Of a DNA stretch of 64,000 bases, positions 8,785 through 17,405 are shown in pieces. A program made the translations under genes and the position numbers. The stretch comes from Pueribacillus sp041725775 (GTDB taxonomy: Bacteria > Bacillota > Bacilli > Bacillales > UBA6769): contig NZ_JBEUEL010000001.1 in NCBI RefSeq assembly GCF_041725775.1, forward strand, positions 1-64,000. Direction: 5' to 3'. Each line of letters opens with the position of its first letter. The first letter of the stretch is position 1. The notes beneath the pieces are model-generated. The model was given only the letters and a program-made list of their open reading frames with translations. It was not told the DNA's origin and did not search any database.

Positions 8785-9472
8785 ACGAACGATAAAAATT
8801 ATTTTAATTGACGATCACCCATTGTTTCGCGAAGGTGTTAAACGGATCTTAGATATGGAGAAAAACTTCCACGTTGTAGCGGAGGGAGAAGATGGAATTG
8901 AGGCGGTTGAACTCGTCGATCGGTACCGTCCAGATGTCGTTTTGCTCGACATTAATATGCCACAAGTGAATGGGGTTGAAGCAACACGGCGCTTAGTCGA
9001 TCGATTCCCAGGAACGAAAGTGATTATTTTATCGATTCATGATGACGAAGCGTATGTGACTCATGCTGTAAAAACTGGTGCAGCTGGGTATTTGCTTAAA
9101 GAGATGGATGCGGATGCTTTAATTGAAGCGGTGAAAGTAGTTGCAGATGGCGGTGCCTACTTGCATCCGAAAGTAACTCACAATCTCGTAAATGAATATC
9201 GCAGATTGGCGACTCAAGGTCCTGAAGGAATGGAAATCGGTTTTAAAGAAATCGAGTACCGTAAGCCGTTGCATATTTTAACACGCCGCGAATGTGAAGT
9301 CTTGCAATTATTAGCAGATGGAAAGAGTAACCGCGGTATCGGTGAAACGTTGTACATAAGTGAAAAAACAGTGAAAAACCATGTTTCGAATATTTTACAA
9401 AAAATGAATGCGAATGACCGGACGCAAGCAGTCGTCGAAGCGATTAAAAAAGGTTGGGTCAAAGTTAGATAG
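8768..9472 (+). CDS. degU: Response regulator DegU
   Basis: A 234-residue NarL/FixJ-type regulator. The receiver domain shows the acidic pair in LIDDHPLFREG, the phospho-acceptor aspartate in VVLLDINMP (residue 61 here, equivalent to Asp56 in B. subtilis because of five extra N-terminal residues) and the conserved lysine in LLKEMDAD. The LuxR-type helix-turn-helix is LTRRECEVLQLLADGKSNRG...EKTVKNHVSNIL. AAGGAGG lies directly before ATG 8768, fixing the start inside the end of degS. It controls flagellar, competence and exoenzyme genes; the comF and flagellar operons downstream are known members of such regulons. Confidence 0.96.
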   Translation: MKFTIERTIKIILIDDHPLFREGVKRILDMEKNFHVVAEGEDGIEAVELVDRYRPDVVLLDINMPQVNGVEATRRLVDRFPGTKVIILSIHDDEAYVTHAVKTGAAGYLLKEMDADALIEAVKVVADGGAYLHPKVTHNLVNEYRRLATQGPEGMEIGFKEIEYRKPLHILTRRECEVLQLLADGKSNRGIGETLYISEKTVKNHVSNILQKMNANDRTQAVVEAIKKGWVKVR

Positions 9473-9482
9473 ATTACTAGTG

Positions 9483-9745
9483 TGTTCAAAAAGGAAGACA
9501 ACGAGGGGCGAGGTCGACTAATTTTGGTTCGAGACACCTCATGTTTATTCGGAGAAGATTTGTTCTAGGTCATACTCTAAGCACAGTATATTTGATGAAG
9601 CATTGTTTAACTCCTGCGGCAATACAGAATTAGCGAGGACTTATTATGTTTCTAGCACGCGTTATGCCGAAAGCATTCATGGGTGCTTGACATGTGAAAG
9701 CGTCGAACTGACAGTCATTCTAGGTGCCTTCGAACTTTTTGAACA
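9483..9745. repeat. Interspersed repeat with TGTTCAAAAAG terminal inverted repeats (copy 1)
   Basis: The 300-base space between degU and degV is nearly filled by a non-coding segment bounded by TGTTCAAAAAG (9483-9493) and its exact complement CTTTTTGAACA (9735-9745). The same 11-bp ends bound a second segment at 22440-22611. The layout resembles a MITE or other small non-autonomous repeat. An open frame at 9603-9806 inside it is not protein-like. Confidence 0.55.
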
Positions 9746-9777
9746 ACCTCTACTAAAGCAAGAGGGAAGTGGGATCA

Positions 9778-10629
9778 ATGGCAAAAACGGCCGTAATTAC
9801 AGATAGTACATCATATATTGATGATGCGATACGAAAAGAAAAAAATATCGTAATGATTCCGCTCAATGTTATTTTTGGCGAGGAATCATTTCTAGAAGAA
9901 ATAGAACTAACTGCTGAACAATTTTATGAAAAAATGCGTGGTGCAGAAGAACTCCCGAAAACATCACAACCTGCTGTAGGTGAGTTCGTTCAATTGTATG
10001 AAGAGCTTCGTGAGAGTCAGTATACGGATATTATCGTTGTGACGTTATCAAGTGGAATTAGTGGTACATTTCAAGCTGCGCAAACTGCGGCAACGATGGT
10101 AGAGAACGTAAATGTATACGTGTTCGACTCAGAGATTAGCTGTTCAGCACAAGCTTTTTTTGTTTTAGAAGCAGCAGAAATGGCTATTGACGGAAAAGAT
10201 GGGAAAGCGATTGTCACTCGTCTTGACGAAATCAAGCAAAAGGGCATGGAAGCCTTTTTCGTGGTTGATGATTTAACGAATTTGCGCTTGGGCGGACGAC
10301 TTAGTGGTGCTCAAGCGTTTTTCGGAGGCCTCTTACAAATTAAACCAGTTTTGGAATTTAAAGATGGGAGAATTGTCCCGTTTGAAAAAATCCGTACACG
10401 CAAAAGGGCGCTTGCCCGCTTGCGTGAACTGTTTCATAACGATGTACAAGATGGGGAAAAAGTGAATGCAACTGTCATCCATGGCAATCGTCCGGACGAT
10501 GCTACAGAAATCAAACAAGAACTTGAAAAAAAGTACGACAACGTTACGGTCGATATTAGCTACTTCGGTCCAGTGATCGGGACTCATTTAGGTGAAGGAG
10601 CCATCGGTCTTACGTGGTACAAACCGTAA
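9778..10629 (+). CDS. DegV family fatty-acid-binding protein
   Basis: A 283-residue protein of the DegV/FakB fold, which binds a single fatty acid. Signature segments are AVITDSTSYI at the N-terminus, LPKTSQPAVGEF, TLSSGISGTFQAA, VFDSEISC and the LRLGGRLSGAQAF lipid-pocket region. FakB proteins present exogenous fatty acids to the kinase FakA; whether this copy does so is unproven. ATG 9778 is preceded by AGGGAAGTGGG. It lies between degU and comFA, as in B. subtilis (yviA). Confidence 0.9.
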   Translation: MAKTAVITDSTSYIDDAIRKEKNIVMIPLNVIFGEESFLEEIELTAEQFYEKMRGAEELPKTSQPAVGEFVQLYEELRESQYTDIIVVTLSSGISGTFQAAQTAATMVENVNVYVFDSEISCSAQAFFVLEAAEMAIDGKDGKAIVTRLDEIKQKGMEAFFVVDDLTNLRLGGRLSGAQAFFGGLLQIKPVLEFKDGRIVPFEKIRTRKRALARLRELFHNDVQDGEKVNATVIHGNRPDDATEIKQELEKKYDNVTVDISYFGPVIGTHLGEGAIGLTWYKP

Positions 10630-10649
10630 TCGTCTCAAATGAGCTAGGG

Positions 10650-10677
10650 AAGGTAGCTATATGAGGTTCGCTACCTT
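10650..10677 (+). other. Hairpin spanning the comFA start codon
   Basis: AAGGTAGC (10650-10657) pairs perfectly with GCTACCTT (10670-10677), leaving a 12-base loop that contains the comFA ATG at 10661, followed by TTTC. The stem also covers part of the ribosome binding site. It could act as a terminator for degV or as a translational switch for comFA; the T run is short, so either role is tentative. Confidence 0.5.
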
Positions 10678-12154
10678 TTCTAGTGACGGACGGCGATATC
10701 TCCATCCCGAGTCACTTCCAAAAATTCAACGTCCTTCTTTATCCCCATTTACATCGATAGCGAAATTGCCTGATTTCGATGCGCCTCCTCGTGATGAACA
10801 CTTTCGATATTCAACTTCTCTTCAACGAACTTTACAAGGAAAACTTCTTCTCTTAAATGAACTTCCATTTTCAATTGAATTTATTCATACTCACTATGTT
10901 CGCGGCTATCTCGGTTATATGAAATCAATTGTAAAACTGAGCGATGGCTACATCTGTCAACGTTGTGGAAATGAAGAACAGCGTTTGTTCTCATCGTTTA
11001 TTTGTGCACGCTGTGGTGAAGATTGTACGTATTGTAGAAAATGCATCATAATGGGCCGAGTGAGTGAATGTTTACCACTCGTCTATTGGCGTCATGATGA
11101 ACAAGCACCCATTTGGACAGAGAATCGCACTCTTATGAATTGGGAGGGAGAGTTGTCCCCTGAACAGGCGAAAGCGTCACAAGTTGTCATCGATACGATT
11201 GTCAAACGAGGACGTCAACTCGTTTGGGCGGTTTGTGGAGCAGGGAAAACTGAGCTTTTGTTCGAAGGGTTAGCGTATGCTTTTGAAAAAGGGTTGTGCG
11301 TTTGTATTGCAACTCCACGAGTTGATGTCGTGTTAGAACTTGAACCACGATTACGTTCTGTTTTTCCGACGGTTCGTATGACAGCTCTTTACGGCGGAGC
11401 AGCGCGCGAAGTAGTGGAATGTCAATTATTTATTTCAACGACACATCAGTTGCTCCGGTATCGTCATGCATTTGACGTGGTGATTGTTGATGAAGTTGAT
11501 GCATTTCCATATTCTTATGATCCAATGCTTGCCTTTGCGGTTGAAAGGGCGAAGAAAAAAGTTGCAGCGACGATATTATTAACTGCGACACCCGATGAAG
11601 AACTAAAACGACAAGTAGAAGCGGGGTCTTTAAGTGCGATAAAAATCCCAATCCGCTATCATCGTCATCCACTTCCAGTTCCGCATTTTGTATGGTGCGG
11701 AAATTGGAATAAGAAATTGGTGCGCAAATGTAAGCTTCCAAACGTCGTTTTCAAATGGTGTCGAAAACGAATGGAACATAAACAGCCTTTTTTATTATTT
11801 GTACCTTCTGTTATAGTAGCTGAACAAGTGAAGGTCATTCTCGGTGTGGAATCGGTCTATGCAGAAGATACAGATCGGAAAGAAAAAGTCGAAAAATTCC
11901 GTCGCGGAGAGATGAAAGCACTAGTGACGACGACAATTTTAGAACGAGGTGTGACCATTCCGAGACTTAACGTAGCCGTACTCGGCTCAGAACATGACAT
12001 TTTTACTGAAAGTGCTCTCGTGCAAATTGCGGGAAGAGTTGGTCGGAGTGCAGATTTCCCGAATGGAGATGTTTGTTTTTTTCATTACGGTAAAACAAAA
12101 GCAATGGTTGCAGCACGTCAGCACATTTTAGAAATGAATGAGTCTGTGAGGTGA
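10661..12154 (+). CDS. comFA: Competence helicase ComFA
   Basis: A 497-residue superfamily 2 helicase involved in uptake of transforming DNA at the inner face of the membrane. A cysteine cluster at about residues 100-150 (CQRCG, CARCG, CTYCRKC) is the ComFA zinc finger. The helicase core follows: AVCGAGKTELLF (Walker A), IVDEVDAFPYS (Walker B), LLTATP, and motif VI region VQIAGRVGRSAD. comFC follows after four bases and comFB is missing between them. The N-terminus is longer than in B. subtilis, so a later start cannot be excluded. In Bacillus this operon is controlled by ComK. Confidence 0.93.
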   Translation: MRFATFSSDGRRYLHPESLPKIQRPSLSPFTSIAKLPDFDAPPRDEHFRYSTSLQRTLQGKLLLLNELPFSIEFIHTHYVRGYLGYMKSIVKLSDGYICQRCGNEEQRLFSSFICARCGEDCTYCRKCIIMGRVSECLPLVYWRHDEQAPIWTENRTLMNWEGELSPEQAKASQVVIDTIVKRGRQLVWAVCGAGKTELLFEGLAYAFEKGLCVCIATPRVDVVLELEPRLRSVFPTVRMTALYGGAAREVVECQLFISTTHQLLRYRHAFDVVIVDEVDAFPYSYDPMLAFAVERAKKKVAATILLTATPDEELKRQVEAGSLSAIKIPIRYHRHPLPVPHFVWCGNWNKKLVRKCKLPNVVFKWCRKRMEHKQPFLLFVPSVIVAEQVKVILGVESVYAEDTDRKEKVEKFRRGEMKALVTTTILERGVTIPRLNVAVLGSEHDIFTESALVQIAGRVGRSADFPNGDVCFFHYGKTKAMVAARQHILEMNESVR

Positions 12155-12158
12155 GAAC

Positions 12159-12872
12159 ATGCTTTGTTGTTTGTGGTGCGAACAGCTTTTTCGAGAGACG
12201 GTTTCGTGGAGCACAATCTTCGGCATGAAAGAACAAGAAATGCTTTGCGAGAAATGTCGTCATTCATTGACGATTATTTCCGGGGAAATATGTCGAGTGT
12301 GTGGACGAATGCTCGAACTTACGTTACCCGAGTATGTCGAAGGGGGGCATTGTGTCGATTGCATTCGTTGGGAAAAGCGGGATGAGTGGGACGGATACTT
12401 TTTTGAAAATCGTTCACTGTTCGTTTATAACGAACCGATGAAGCAGTTTATTGCAAAGTTTAAATTTAGAGGGGATGTAGTATTAGTTGAATCGGTGAAA
12501 GTAAAATGGAGAGCATTATGGCGAAAACAGTTTAAAGACCAGCTAATCGTGCCGATTCCATTGAGTGAGGAACGCTTATATGAACGAGGTTTTAATCAGT
12601 CGCTCATTCTTGCACATTTGTTGACAGATGATGTAAAAGATTTGTTAACTCGCCCGCATCATCTTGAAAAACAAAGTAAAAAATCACGCATAGAACGTGT
12701 TCGTTCAATAAAAAATGTGTTTGACATAAAAGCAGAAAAAGTAACGGGGAAAGAAATTATGCTTATTGATGATGTCTATACGACAGGTACGACCGTCCGC
12801 AATGCTGCATGCTTACTGTATGAACATGGGGCGACACGTGTGAGTTCTTTAACGTTAGCGCGAGCAATTTAA
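12159..12872 (+). CDS. comFC: ComFC, phosphoribosyltransferase-like competence protein
   Basis: A 237-residue protein with N-terminal CxxC pairs (CLWCEQLF, CEKCRHSL, CRVCGRML, CVDC), then a type-I phosphoribosyltransferase domain with RGFNQS and the PRPP loop MLIDDVYTTGTT. ComFC/GntX-type proteins are needed for transformation, but the reaction is not established. GAGGTGAG precedes ATG 12159. No hairpin terminator is obvious before the flagellar cluster. Confidence 0.92.
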   Translation: MLCCLWCEQLFRETVSWSTIFGMKEQEMLCEKCRHSLTIISGEICRVCGRMLELTLPEYVEGGHCVDCIRWEKRDEWDGYFFENRSLFVYNEPMKQFIAKFKFRGDVVLVESVKVKWRALWRKQFKDQLIVPIPLSEERLYERGFNQSLILAHLLTDDVKDLLTRPHHLEKQSKKSRIERVRSIKNVFDIKAEKVTGKEIMLIDDVYTTGTTVRNAACLLYEHGATRVSSLTLARAI

Positions 12873-12912
12873 GTTTTTTTGTAAATAAAAAAAGCAATTT
12901 TGTCTTTTTTCC

Positions 12913-12939
12913 TAAACTATCGCTAATAGTTGACGATAG
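12913..12939 (+). promoter_or_regulatory. Putative sigma-D promoter for the yvyF-flgM operon
   Basis: TAAA (12913-12916), 15 bases, GACGATAG (12932-12939), compared with the sigma-D consensus TAAA-N15-GCCGATAT. It lies about 155 bases ahead of yvyF. A sigma-D signal here would place the anti-sigma gene flgM under the factor it inhibits, as in B. subtilis. Confidence 0.55.
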
Positions 12940-13094
12940 ATATAATAGATAAAGACAAACGTAAACATGCTATCAATCGGATAGTATAAATAAACGAAGT
13001 GTTTACTGAAACATACCCTACAGTAGCAATTGGGTTAAGTTTATTGTTGAACAGCCATTATTATATTTCATTTATGGACTGGAGGCAGGCAGTC

Positions 13095-13496
13095 ATGGCT
13101 GAACTAGCACATTGTGCAAATTGTGACAAAGTTTTTGTGAAGACGATACGCAACATATGTCATACATGCTATTTAGAAGAAGAAAAAATGTTCGATAAAG
13201 TATATGCGTTTTTACGGATAAAAGAAAATCGATCTGCTACGTTACAAGAAGTTCATGAAGCGACTGGAGTACCTGAAAAAACGATTATTCGTTTTGTGAA
13301 AGAAGGACGTTTACGGACAGCGAAATTTACGAATTTGACGTATCCGTGTGATTCTTGTGGAGCTCCGATCACGTCTGGTAAGCTTTGCAAAAACTGTGTA
13401 AGCAAGATTGAAGCTGACTTAGAAGTTGCTGAAAGAGAAGCAGAGCGAAAAGCGAAAAGGCAAAAAACATATTTCTTGCTAGAAGATGATGAGTAA
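13095..13496 (+). CDS. yvyF: Flagellar operon protein YvyF
   Basis: A 133-residue protein of the TIGR03826 family found at the head of the flgM operon. An N-terminal zinc-ribbon-like segment (CANCDKVF, CHTCY), a helix-turn-helix-like middle (EVHEATGVPEKTIIRFVKEG) and a second cysteine pair set (CDSCGAP, CKNC) are visible, with a basic, charged C-terminal tail. ATG 13095 follows a GGAGG site (13081-13085); upstream starts have none. Suggested to be a regulator, but the exact function is unknown. Confidence 0.88.
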   Translation: MAELAHCANCDKVFVKTIRNICHTCYLEEEKMFDKVYAFLRIKENRSATLQEVHEATGVPEKTIIRFVKEGRLRTAKFTNLTYPCDSCGAPITSGKLCKNCVSKIEADLEVAEREAERKAKRQKTYFLLEDDE

Positions 13497-13510
13497 ATGA
13501 GGTGAATGTA

Positions 13511-13771
13511 ATGAAAATTAATCCGATTCATTCGATGGGTACAAATCCATATAAAAAAGTTGCAAAAGAGGACATGGGTAAACAAGAAAAGAAAAAAGAA
13601 CGAGATCAGCTTGAGATTTCAACAGAAGCGAAACAATTGTTAAACGGAACTGAATGGACAGAACGTGATAAGAAAGTTCATGAATTGAAAAAGTTAATTG
13701 AGTCAGGGAAATATGAAATCAATTATAAAAAGACAGCTGAAAAACTACTCGATTATTGGAAAAATAAATAG
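13511..13771 (+). CDS. flgM: Anti-sigma-D factor FlgM
   Basis: An 86-residue protein with the FlgM pattern: a disordered N-terminus (MKINPIHSMG) and C-terminal helices ending KYEINYKKTAEKLLDYW, which bind the flagellar sigma factor until the hook is complete. GAGGTGAATGTA places the start at ATG 13511. It lies between yvyF and flgN, its standard position. Confidence 0.93.
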   Translation: MKINPIHSMGTNPYKKVAKEDMGKQEKKKERDQLEISTEAKQLLNGTEWTERDKKVHELKKLIESGKYEINYKKTAEKLLDYWKNK

Positions 13772-13787
13772 CAGGGATGGCTAATAA

Positions 13788-14270
13788 ATGATGATACAGA
13801 CGCTTGCTCAACTGTTGAAGATACAACAACGACTCAATCAATTGGCGAAAGAAAAAACAGAATTGCTTAAGCAGAATGAAGTGCAAAGGCTTGAAAAACT
13901 TTTAAAAGCGGAAGAGGTTGAGGTTTACCTTTTAGAGGAAGCCGAACGAAAGCGTCAAACCGCAGTAGTTGATTTTATGCGAAAACATGAAATTAAAAAT
14001 GAAGAGATGACGATGTCAGCACTTTCTCATTATTTAACAGGTAAAGAGAAGGAATTGTTTGAGCAATTGCATGAGAAGTTAATGGAAACCGTTGTTGAAC
14101 TGAAGGAACGAAATGATTTAAATGAACAATTAACAAAACAATCGCTTTATTTTGTGAATGCTCAACTTGCGATACTTTCACCTGAATCGTCAGCCAACGT
14201 TACGTATCAACGGCCGAATCATAAAAATGAAGAGACAAGTAGGCAATCGATTTTTGATTCGAAAGCGTAA
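13788..14270 (+). CDS. flgN: Flagellar export chaperone FlgN
   Basis: A 160-residue, mostly helical, highly charged protein between flgM and flgK. Sequence conservation is low, but the helix pattern (LAQLLKIQQRLNQLAKEKTE..., then LNEQLTKQSLYFVNAQLAIL) is that of FlgN, which keeps hook-associated proteins FlgK and FlgL export-competent. Start at ATG 13788 or the next codon, also ATG; the ribosome binding site is weak, consistent with coupling to flgM 16 bases upstream. Confidence 0.85.
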   Translation: MMIQTLAQLLKIQQRLNQLAKEKTELLKQNEVQRLEKLLKAEEVEVYLLEEAERKRQTAVVDFMRKHEIKNEEMTMSALSHYLTGKEKELFEQLHEKLMETVVELKERNDLNEQLTKQSLYFVNAQLAILSPESSANVTYQRPNHKNEETSRQSIFDSKA

Positions 14271-14292
14271 AGCGAAAGAAGGGGGAATTACG

Positions 14293-15732
14293 ATGCGATC
14301 AACATTTATGGGATTAGAAACAGCACGTAGAGGATTATCGACTCAGCAATATGCATTAGAAACGACTGGAAATAATATAGCAAACGCCAATACACCTGGT
14401 TATACGAGGCAACGGGTAAATTTTGAACCAACAGAACCTTATCCTCCAGTTGGCATGAACCGACCAGAATTACCTGGACAAATGGGGACGGGTGTAAAAG
14501 CAGGTTCGATTCAACGTGTTCGTGAATCATTTCTTGATCTACAATATCGTCAAGAAAATACGAAATTTGGGTATTGGAATGCTCGCTCCGAAGCGTTAGC
14601 ACGAATGGAAGAAATTTTAAATGAACCAGGTCAGGATGGACTTTCGGCTACTCTTGATCGCTTTTGGCAATCGTTGCATGATTTAGCCGCAGATCCAAGT
14701 GATTCAGGGGCCCGTTCAGTAGTTAGAGAGCGAGGTATTGCTGTTGCAGACACGTTCAACTATTTAAGCCAATCTTTGCTTACAATCCAAGGGAATATTG
14801 AGTATGACATCGACGTAACGGTAAAAGAAGTGAATTCAATAGCACAACAATTAGACAATATAAATAAACAGATTGCAGGCATCGAACCACATGGATATTT
14901 ACCAAATGATTTATATGATGAACGCGATCGTTTGCTTGACAGACTATCCGAAATTGTTGATATTCGTGTCGATTATAAAAAGTACGATGATGAAAAATTT
15001 CCACTCGCAGAAGGTGTCGCTTCCGTTACAATAGTCGGTACAGGTCACCAACTTGTTGATGGTCGTAGTCTGACATACAGTGAAATTGACAACTCGATAA
15101 AGGTTGAAGGTCAAAAAGGTAAGCTTAGTGCCTTACTAGAAATGCATGAAGAGTATACAGATATGCTTGAGAATTTGGATGAAATGGCGTATGCGTTTGT
15201 TACGCAATTCAATGCAGTTCACCGTCAAGGATATACACTTGGTGAAGAGCCAAACAAGACGGGTATTAATTTTTTTGTTGAATTTGAAGATGATGAAATC
15301 GAAGGCGCTGCTCGTCAGATTATGCTCGATGAGAAAATTTTAGAATCATTGGATCATATCGCTGCTTCAGGTTCAGATGAACAATACCCAGGCAATGGCG
15401 AAAATGCACTTTTGTTAGCGGAAGTGAAAAATAGTATTGTAGAAGATCCAAACAGTAAATTGAATGGCAAAACAATCCAAGGTTTTTATCAAGAACTAAT
15501 TGGTCAAATGGGTGTCGATGCACAAGAAGCGAATCGTATGAAAGATAATACGATTGCACTTAAAACATCAGTTGATGTGCGGAGAGAATCAGTTAGTGGA
15601 GTTTCACTTGATGAAGAAATGATTAACCTCGTGCGATTCCAGCAAGCGTATAATGCATCAGCTCGGGTTGTAACCTCAATTGACGAAATGCTCGATCGAA
15701 TTATTAACGGCATGGGAATCGTCGGGAGATAA
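14293..15732 (+). CDS. flgK: Flagellar hook-associated protein 1 FlgK
   Basis: A 479-residue protein with the flagellar rod/hook N-terminal signature (LETARRGLSTQQYALETTGNNIANANTPGYTRQRV) spread over residues 7-43 and the matching C-terminal helix (LVRFQQAYNASARV...). FlgK forms the first hook-filament junction ring. ATG 14293 is preceded by a GGGGGAA site; the upstream in-frame region overlaps flgN and is not part of the protein. The length fits the family. Confidence 0.95.
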   Translation: MRSTFMGLETARRGLSTQQYALETTGNNIANANTPGYTRQRVNFEPTEPYPPVGMNRPELPGQMGTGVKAGSIQRVRESFLDLQYRQENTKFGYWNARSEALARMEEILNEPGQDGLSATLDRFWQSLHDLAADPSDSGARSVVRERGIAVADTFNYLSQSLLTIQGNIEYDIDVTVKEVNSIAQQLDNINKQIAGIEPHGYLPNDLYDERDRLLDRLSEIVDIRVDYKKYDDEKFPLAEGVASVTIVGTGHQLVDGRSLTYSEIDNSIKVEGQKGKLSALLEMHEEYTDMLENLDEMAYAFVTQFNAVHRQGYTLGEEPNKTGINFFVEFEDDEIEGAARQIMLDEKILESLDHIAASGSDEQYPGNGENALLLAEVKNSIVEDPNSKLNGKTIQGFYQELIGQMGVDAQEANRMKDNTIALKTSVDVRRESVSGVSLDEEMINLVRFQQAYNASARVVTSIDEMLDRIINGMGIVGR

Positions 15733-15764
15733 TGGATTTACTAGTCTCACAAGTTGAGGACCAT

Positions 15765-15811
15765 GCAGGCCGTTGCCACAAGACGTGTCATTTCGTTAGC
15801 TAGCATGTTAA
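15765..15811. repeat. Short interspersed repeat, family 2 (copy 1)
   Basis: A 47-base segment between flgK and flgL beginning GCAGGCCGTTGCCA and ending AGCATGTTAA. It aligns with 42217-42262 at roughly three quarters identity including a few gaps, by eye. Both copies are intergenic and non-coding. Confidence 0.45.
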
Positions 15812-15870
15812 TTATGGTGAATGTATAAAGCTCGTTGTCTCGATAACGATGGAAAGGGAGTTGAAGAAAG

Positions 15871-16755
15871 ATGCGCGTTACACAAGGGATGTTAACGGCA
15901 AATTTATTGCGAAATTTAAATAATAGTAACGTTCGTTTGAGCAAACTGCAAGAACAACTATACACACAGCGTAAAATTAGCCGTCCGTCCGACGATCCAG
16001 TCGTCGCGTTGAAAGGAATGGCTTACCGCACCAACTTGACAGAAGTTGAGCAATATCGTCGCTATTTAACCGAAATGTATAAATGGATGGAAAACTCAGA
16101 AGCGGGAATGGAACAAGCAAATGCGATTTTCCAACGGACACGTGAGCTTGTCGTTAAAGCGTCAAACCTCGGAACACATGATCACGAAGATTTGCAAAAA
16201 ATTAAAGCGGAAATTAGCCAGCTAAAAGAAGCTCTCGTTGACGTTGCCAATACACAAGTCGCCGGGAAGTATATCTTTAATGGAACGGATGTGAATACGA
16301 AGCCAGTAACGCTGAATACAGATGGTACTGTCACGATAAATACAGGTACTTATGAAGCATTCATGATTGAAGTGTCAAAAGAGGTTCCTGTCGCTGCTAG
16401 TATTGATCCGGAAAGTACATTTGGTGCAGAAATATTTAAATCGTTTCAAGATTTGGAAGAAGCCCTTAAAGATAACCCGCCTAACATCGATTCATTTATT
16501 GAAAGATTCCAAGGCCACATCGACGGAATGCTAGCGGAACGTGCGGAATTAGGTGCTCGTTACAACCGTATTGAACTCGTTGAAGATCGGCTTAGCAAGC
16601 AAGAAGTCATCGCCCATACAATTTTGAAAGAAAATGAAGGTGCAGATATGGAACGAGTTATTACGGACTTGAAAATGCAAGAGACGATTCATCGGGCTGC
16701 GCTTGCTGTCGGTGCTCGCGTCATTCAGCCGAGTTTAATTGATTTCTTAAGATAG
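15871..16755 (+). CDS. flgL: Flagellar hook-associated protein 3 FlgL
   Basis: A 294-residue flagellin-like protein. The N-terminus (MRVTQGMLTANLLRNLNNSN, then LYTQRKISRPSDDP) and the C-terminal coiled coil are typical, with a shortened variable middle. It forms the second junction layer on which flagellin polymerises. GGGAGTTGAAG precedes ATG 15871. Confidence 0.95.
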   Translation: MRVTQGMLTANLLRNLNNSNVRLSKLQEQLYTQRKISRPSDDPVVALKGMAYRTNLTEVEQYRRYLTEMYKWMENSEAGMEQANAIFQRTRELVVKASNLGTHDHEDLQKIKAEISQLKEALVDVANTQVAGKYIFNGTDVNTKPVTLNTDGTVTINTGTYEAFMIEVSKEVPVAASIDPESTFGAEIFKSFQDLEEALKDNPPNIDSFIERFQGHIDGMLAERAELGARYNRIELVEDRLSKQEVIAHTILKENEGADMERVITDLKMQETIHRAALAVGARVIQPSLIDFLR

Positions 16756-16772
16756 AATGGTAGGTGAATCGT

Positions 16773-17336
16773 ATGAATATTCCTCAAATTCGTATGGAAT
16801 CTCAGTTTGCAAGAATTGGGATTAAGCAGGATAAGCCTATTCAAGAAATTGAACAACCGCCTGCCGAATTGTCAATTGAACAGCCGTCAGCTAATTTGGA
16901 AATTGAACAGATTTCAGGGAAGTTAACGATTGACCAAACTGAAGCTTGGGAAGACATGGATATAAAATCAATTTTTAAGCGAACGGAAGAATTTGCTCAG
17001 CTCGGATATGATAGCTGGCTAGAAGGGATGGGACGTATCTCTGAACAAGGTGATGAACTCATGCGAATTGAGAATGGCGGCGACCCGATTGTAGAGCAAG
17101 CAATCGAAAATAGTAAACTCCCAGAATTTGAGTTTAACGTCGGATGGATCCCATCTCCTTTCAGTGTTAAGATTCACTATGAACCTGGTGAAGCTCGCAT
17201 ACGTGCTACGGTGAATAAACCGGTTATTCATGCAACACCAAATCAACCGATTCACCGTTATACACCAGGGAAAGTGAATGTTTACGTTGCACAACATCAT
17301 ACGTTATCGATTTCTTTTGTAAACTCGAAAGCATAA
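16773..17336 (+). CDS. yviE: YviE-type flagellar operon protein (DUF6470)
   Basis: A 187-residue protein. The N-terminal third holds imperfect repeats of the pattern LSIEQPSA / LEIEQISG / LTIDQTEA, spaced about nine residues apart, followed by DMDIKSIFKRTEEFAQLGYDS, then a beta-rich C-terminus (WIPSPFSVKI...). This is the YviE/DUF6470 family, fixed between flgL and fliW in Bacillaceae. Function unknown. TAGGTGAAT places the start at ATG 16773. A terminator follows directly. Confidence 0.85.
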   Translation: MNIPQIRMESQFARIGIKQDKPIQEIEQPPAELSIEQPSANLEIEQISGKLTIDQTEAWEDMDIKSIFKRTEEFAQLGYDSWLEGMGRISEQGDELMRIENGGDPIVEQAIENSKLPEFEFNVGWIPSPFSVKIHYEPGEARIRATVNKPVIHATPNQPIHRYTPGKVNVYVAQHHTLSISFVNSKA

Positions 17337-17340
17337 TGAT

Positions 17341-17367
17341 AAGCAACACGGAAGCTGTTGCTTTTTT
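17341..17367 (+). terminator. Terminator between yviE and fliW
   Basis: AAGCAACA and TGTTGCTT form an 8-bp stem with a short loop, followed by six Ts. It may uncouple fliW-csrA from the flgM-yviE transcript, at least partly. Confidence 0.75.
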
Positions 17368-17405
17368 GTCATTTAATCATAAAAATTTTATAAAGGTGGA
17401 ATTTG

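Noticed and set aside
9603..9806. Open frame overlapping the degV start
   Set aside because: It lies within the TGTTCAAAAAG-bounded repeat, ends inside degV in another frame, and lacks protein-like features.
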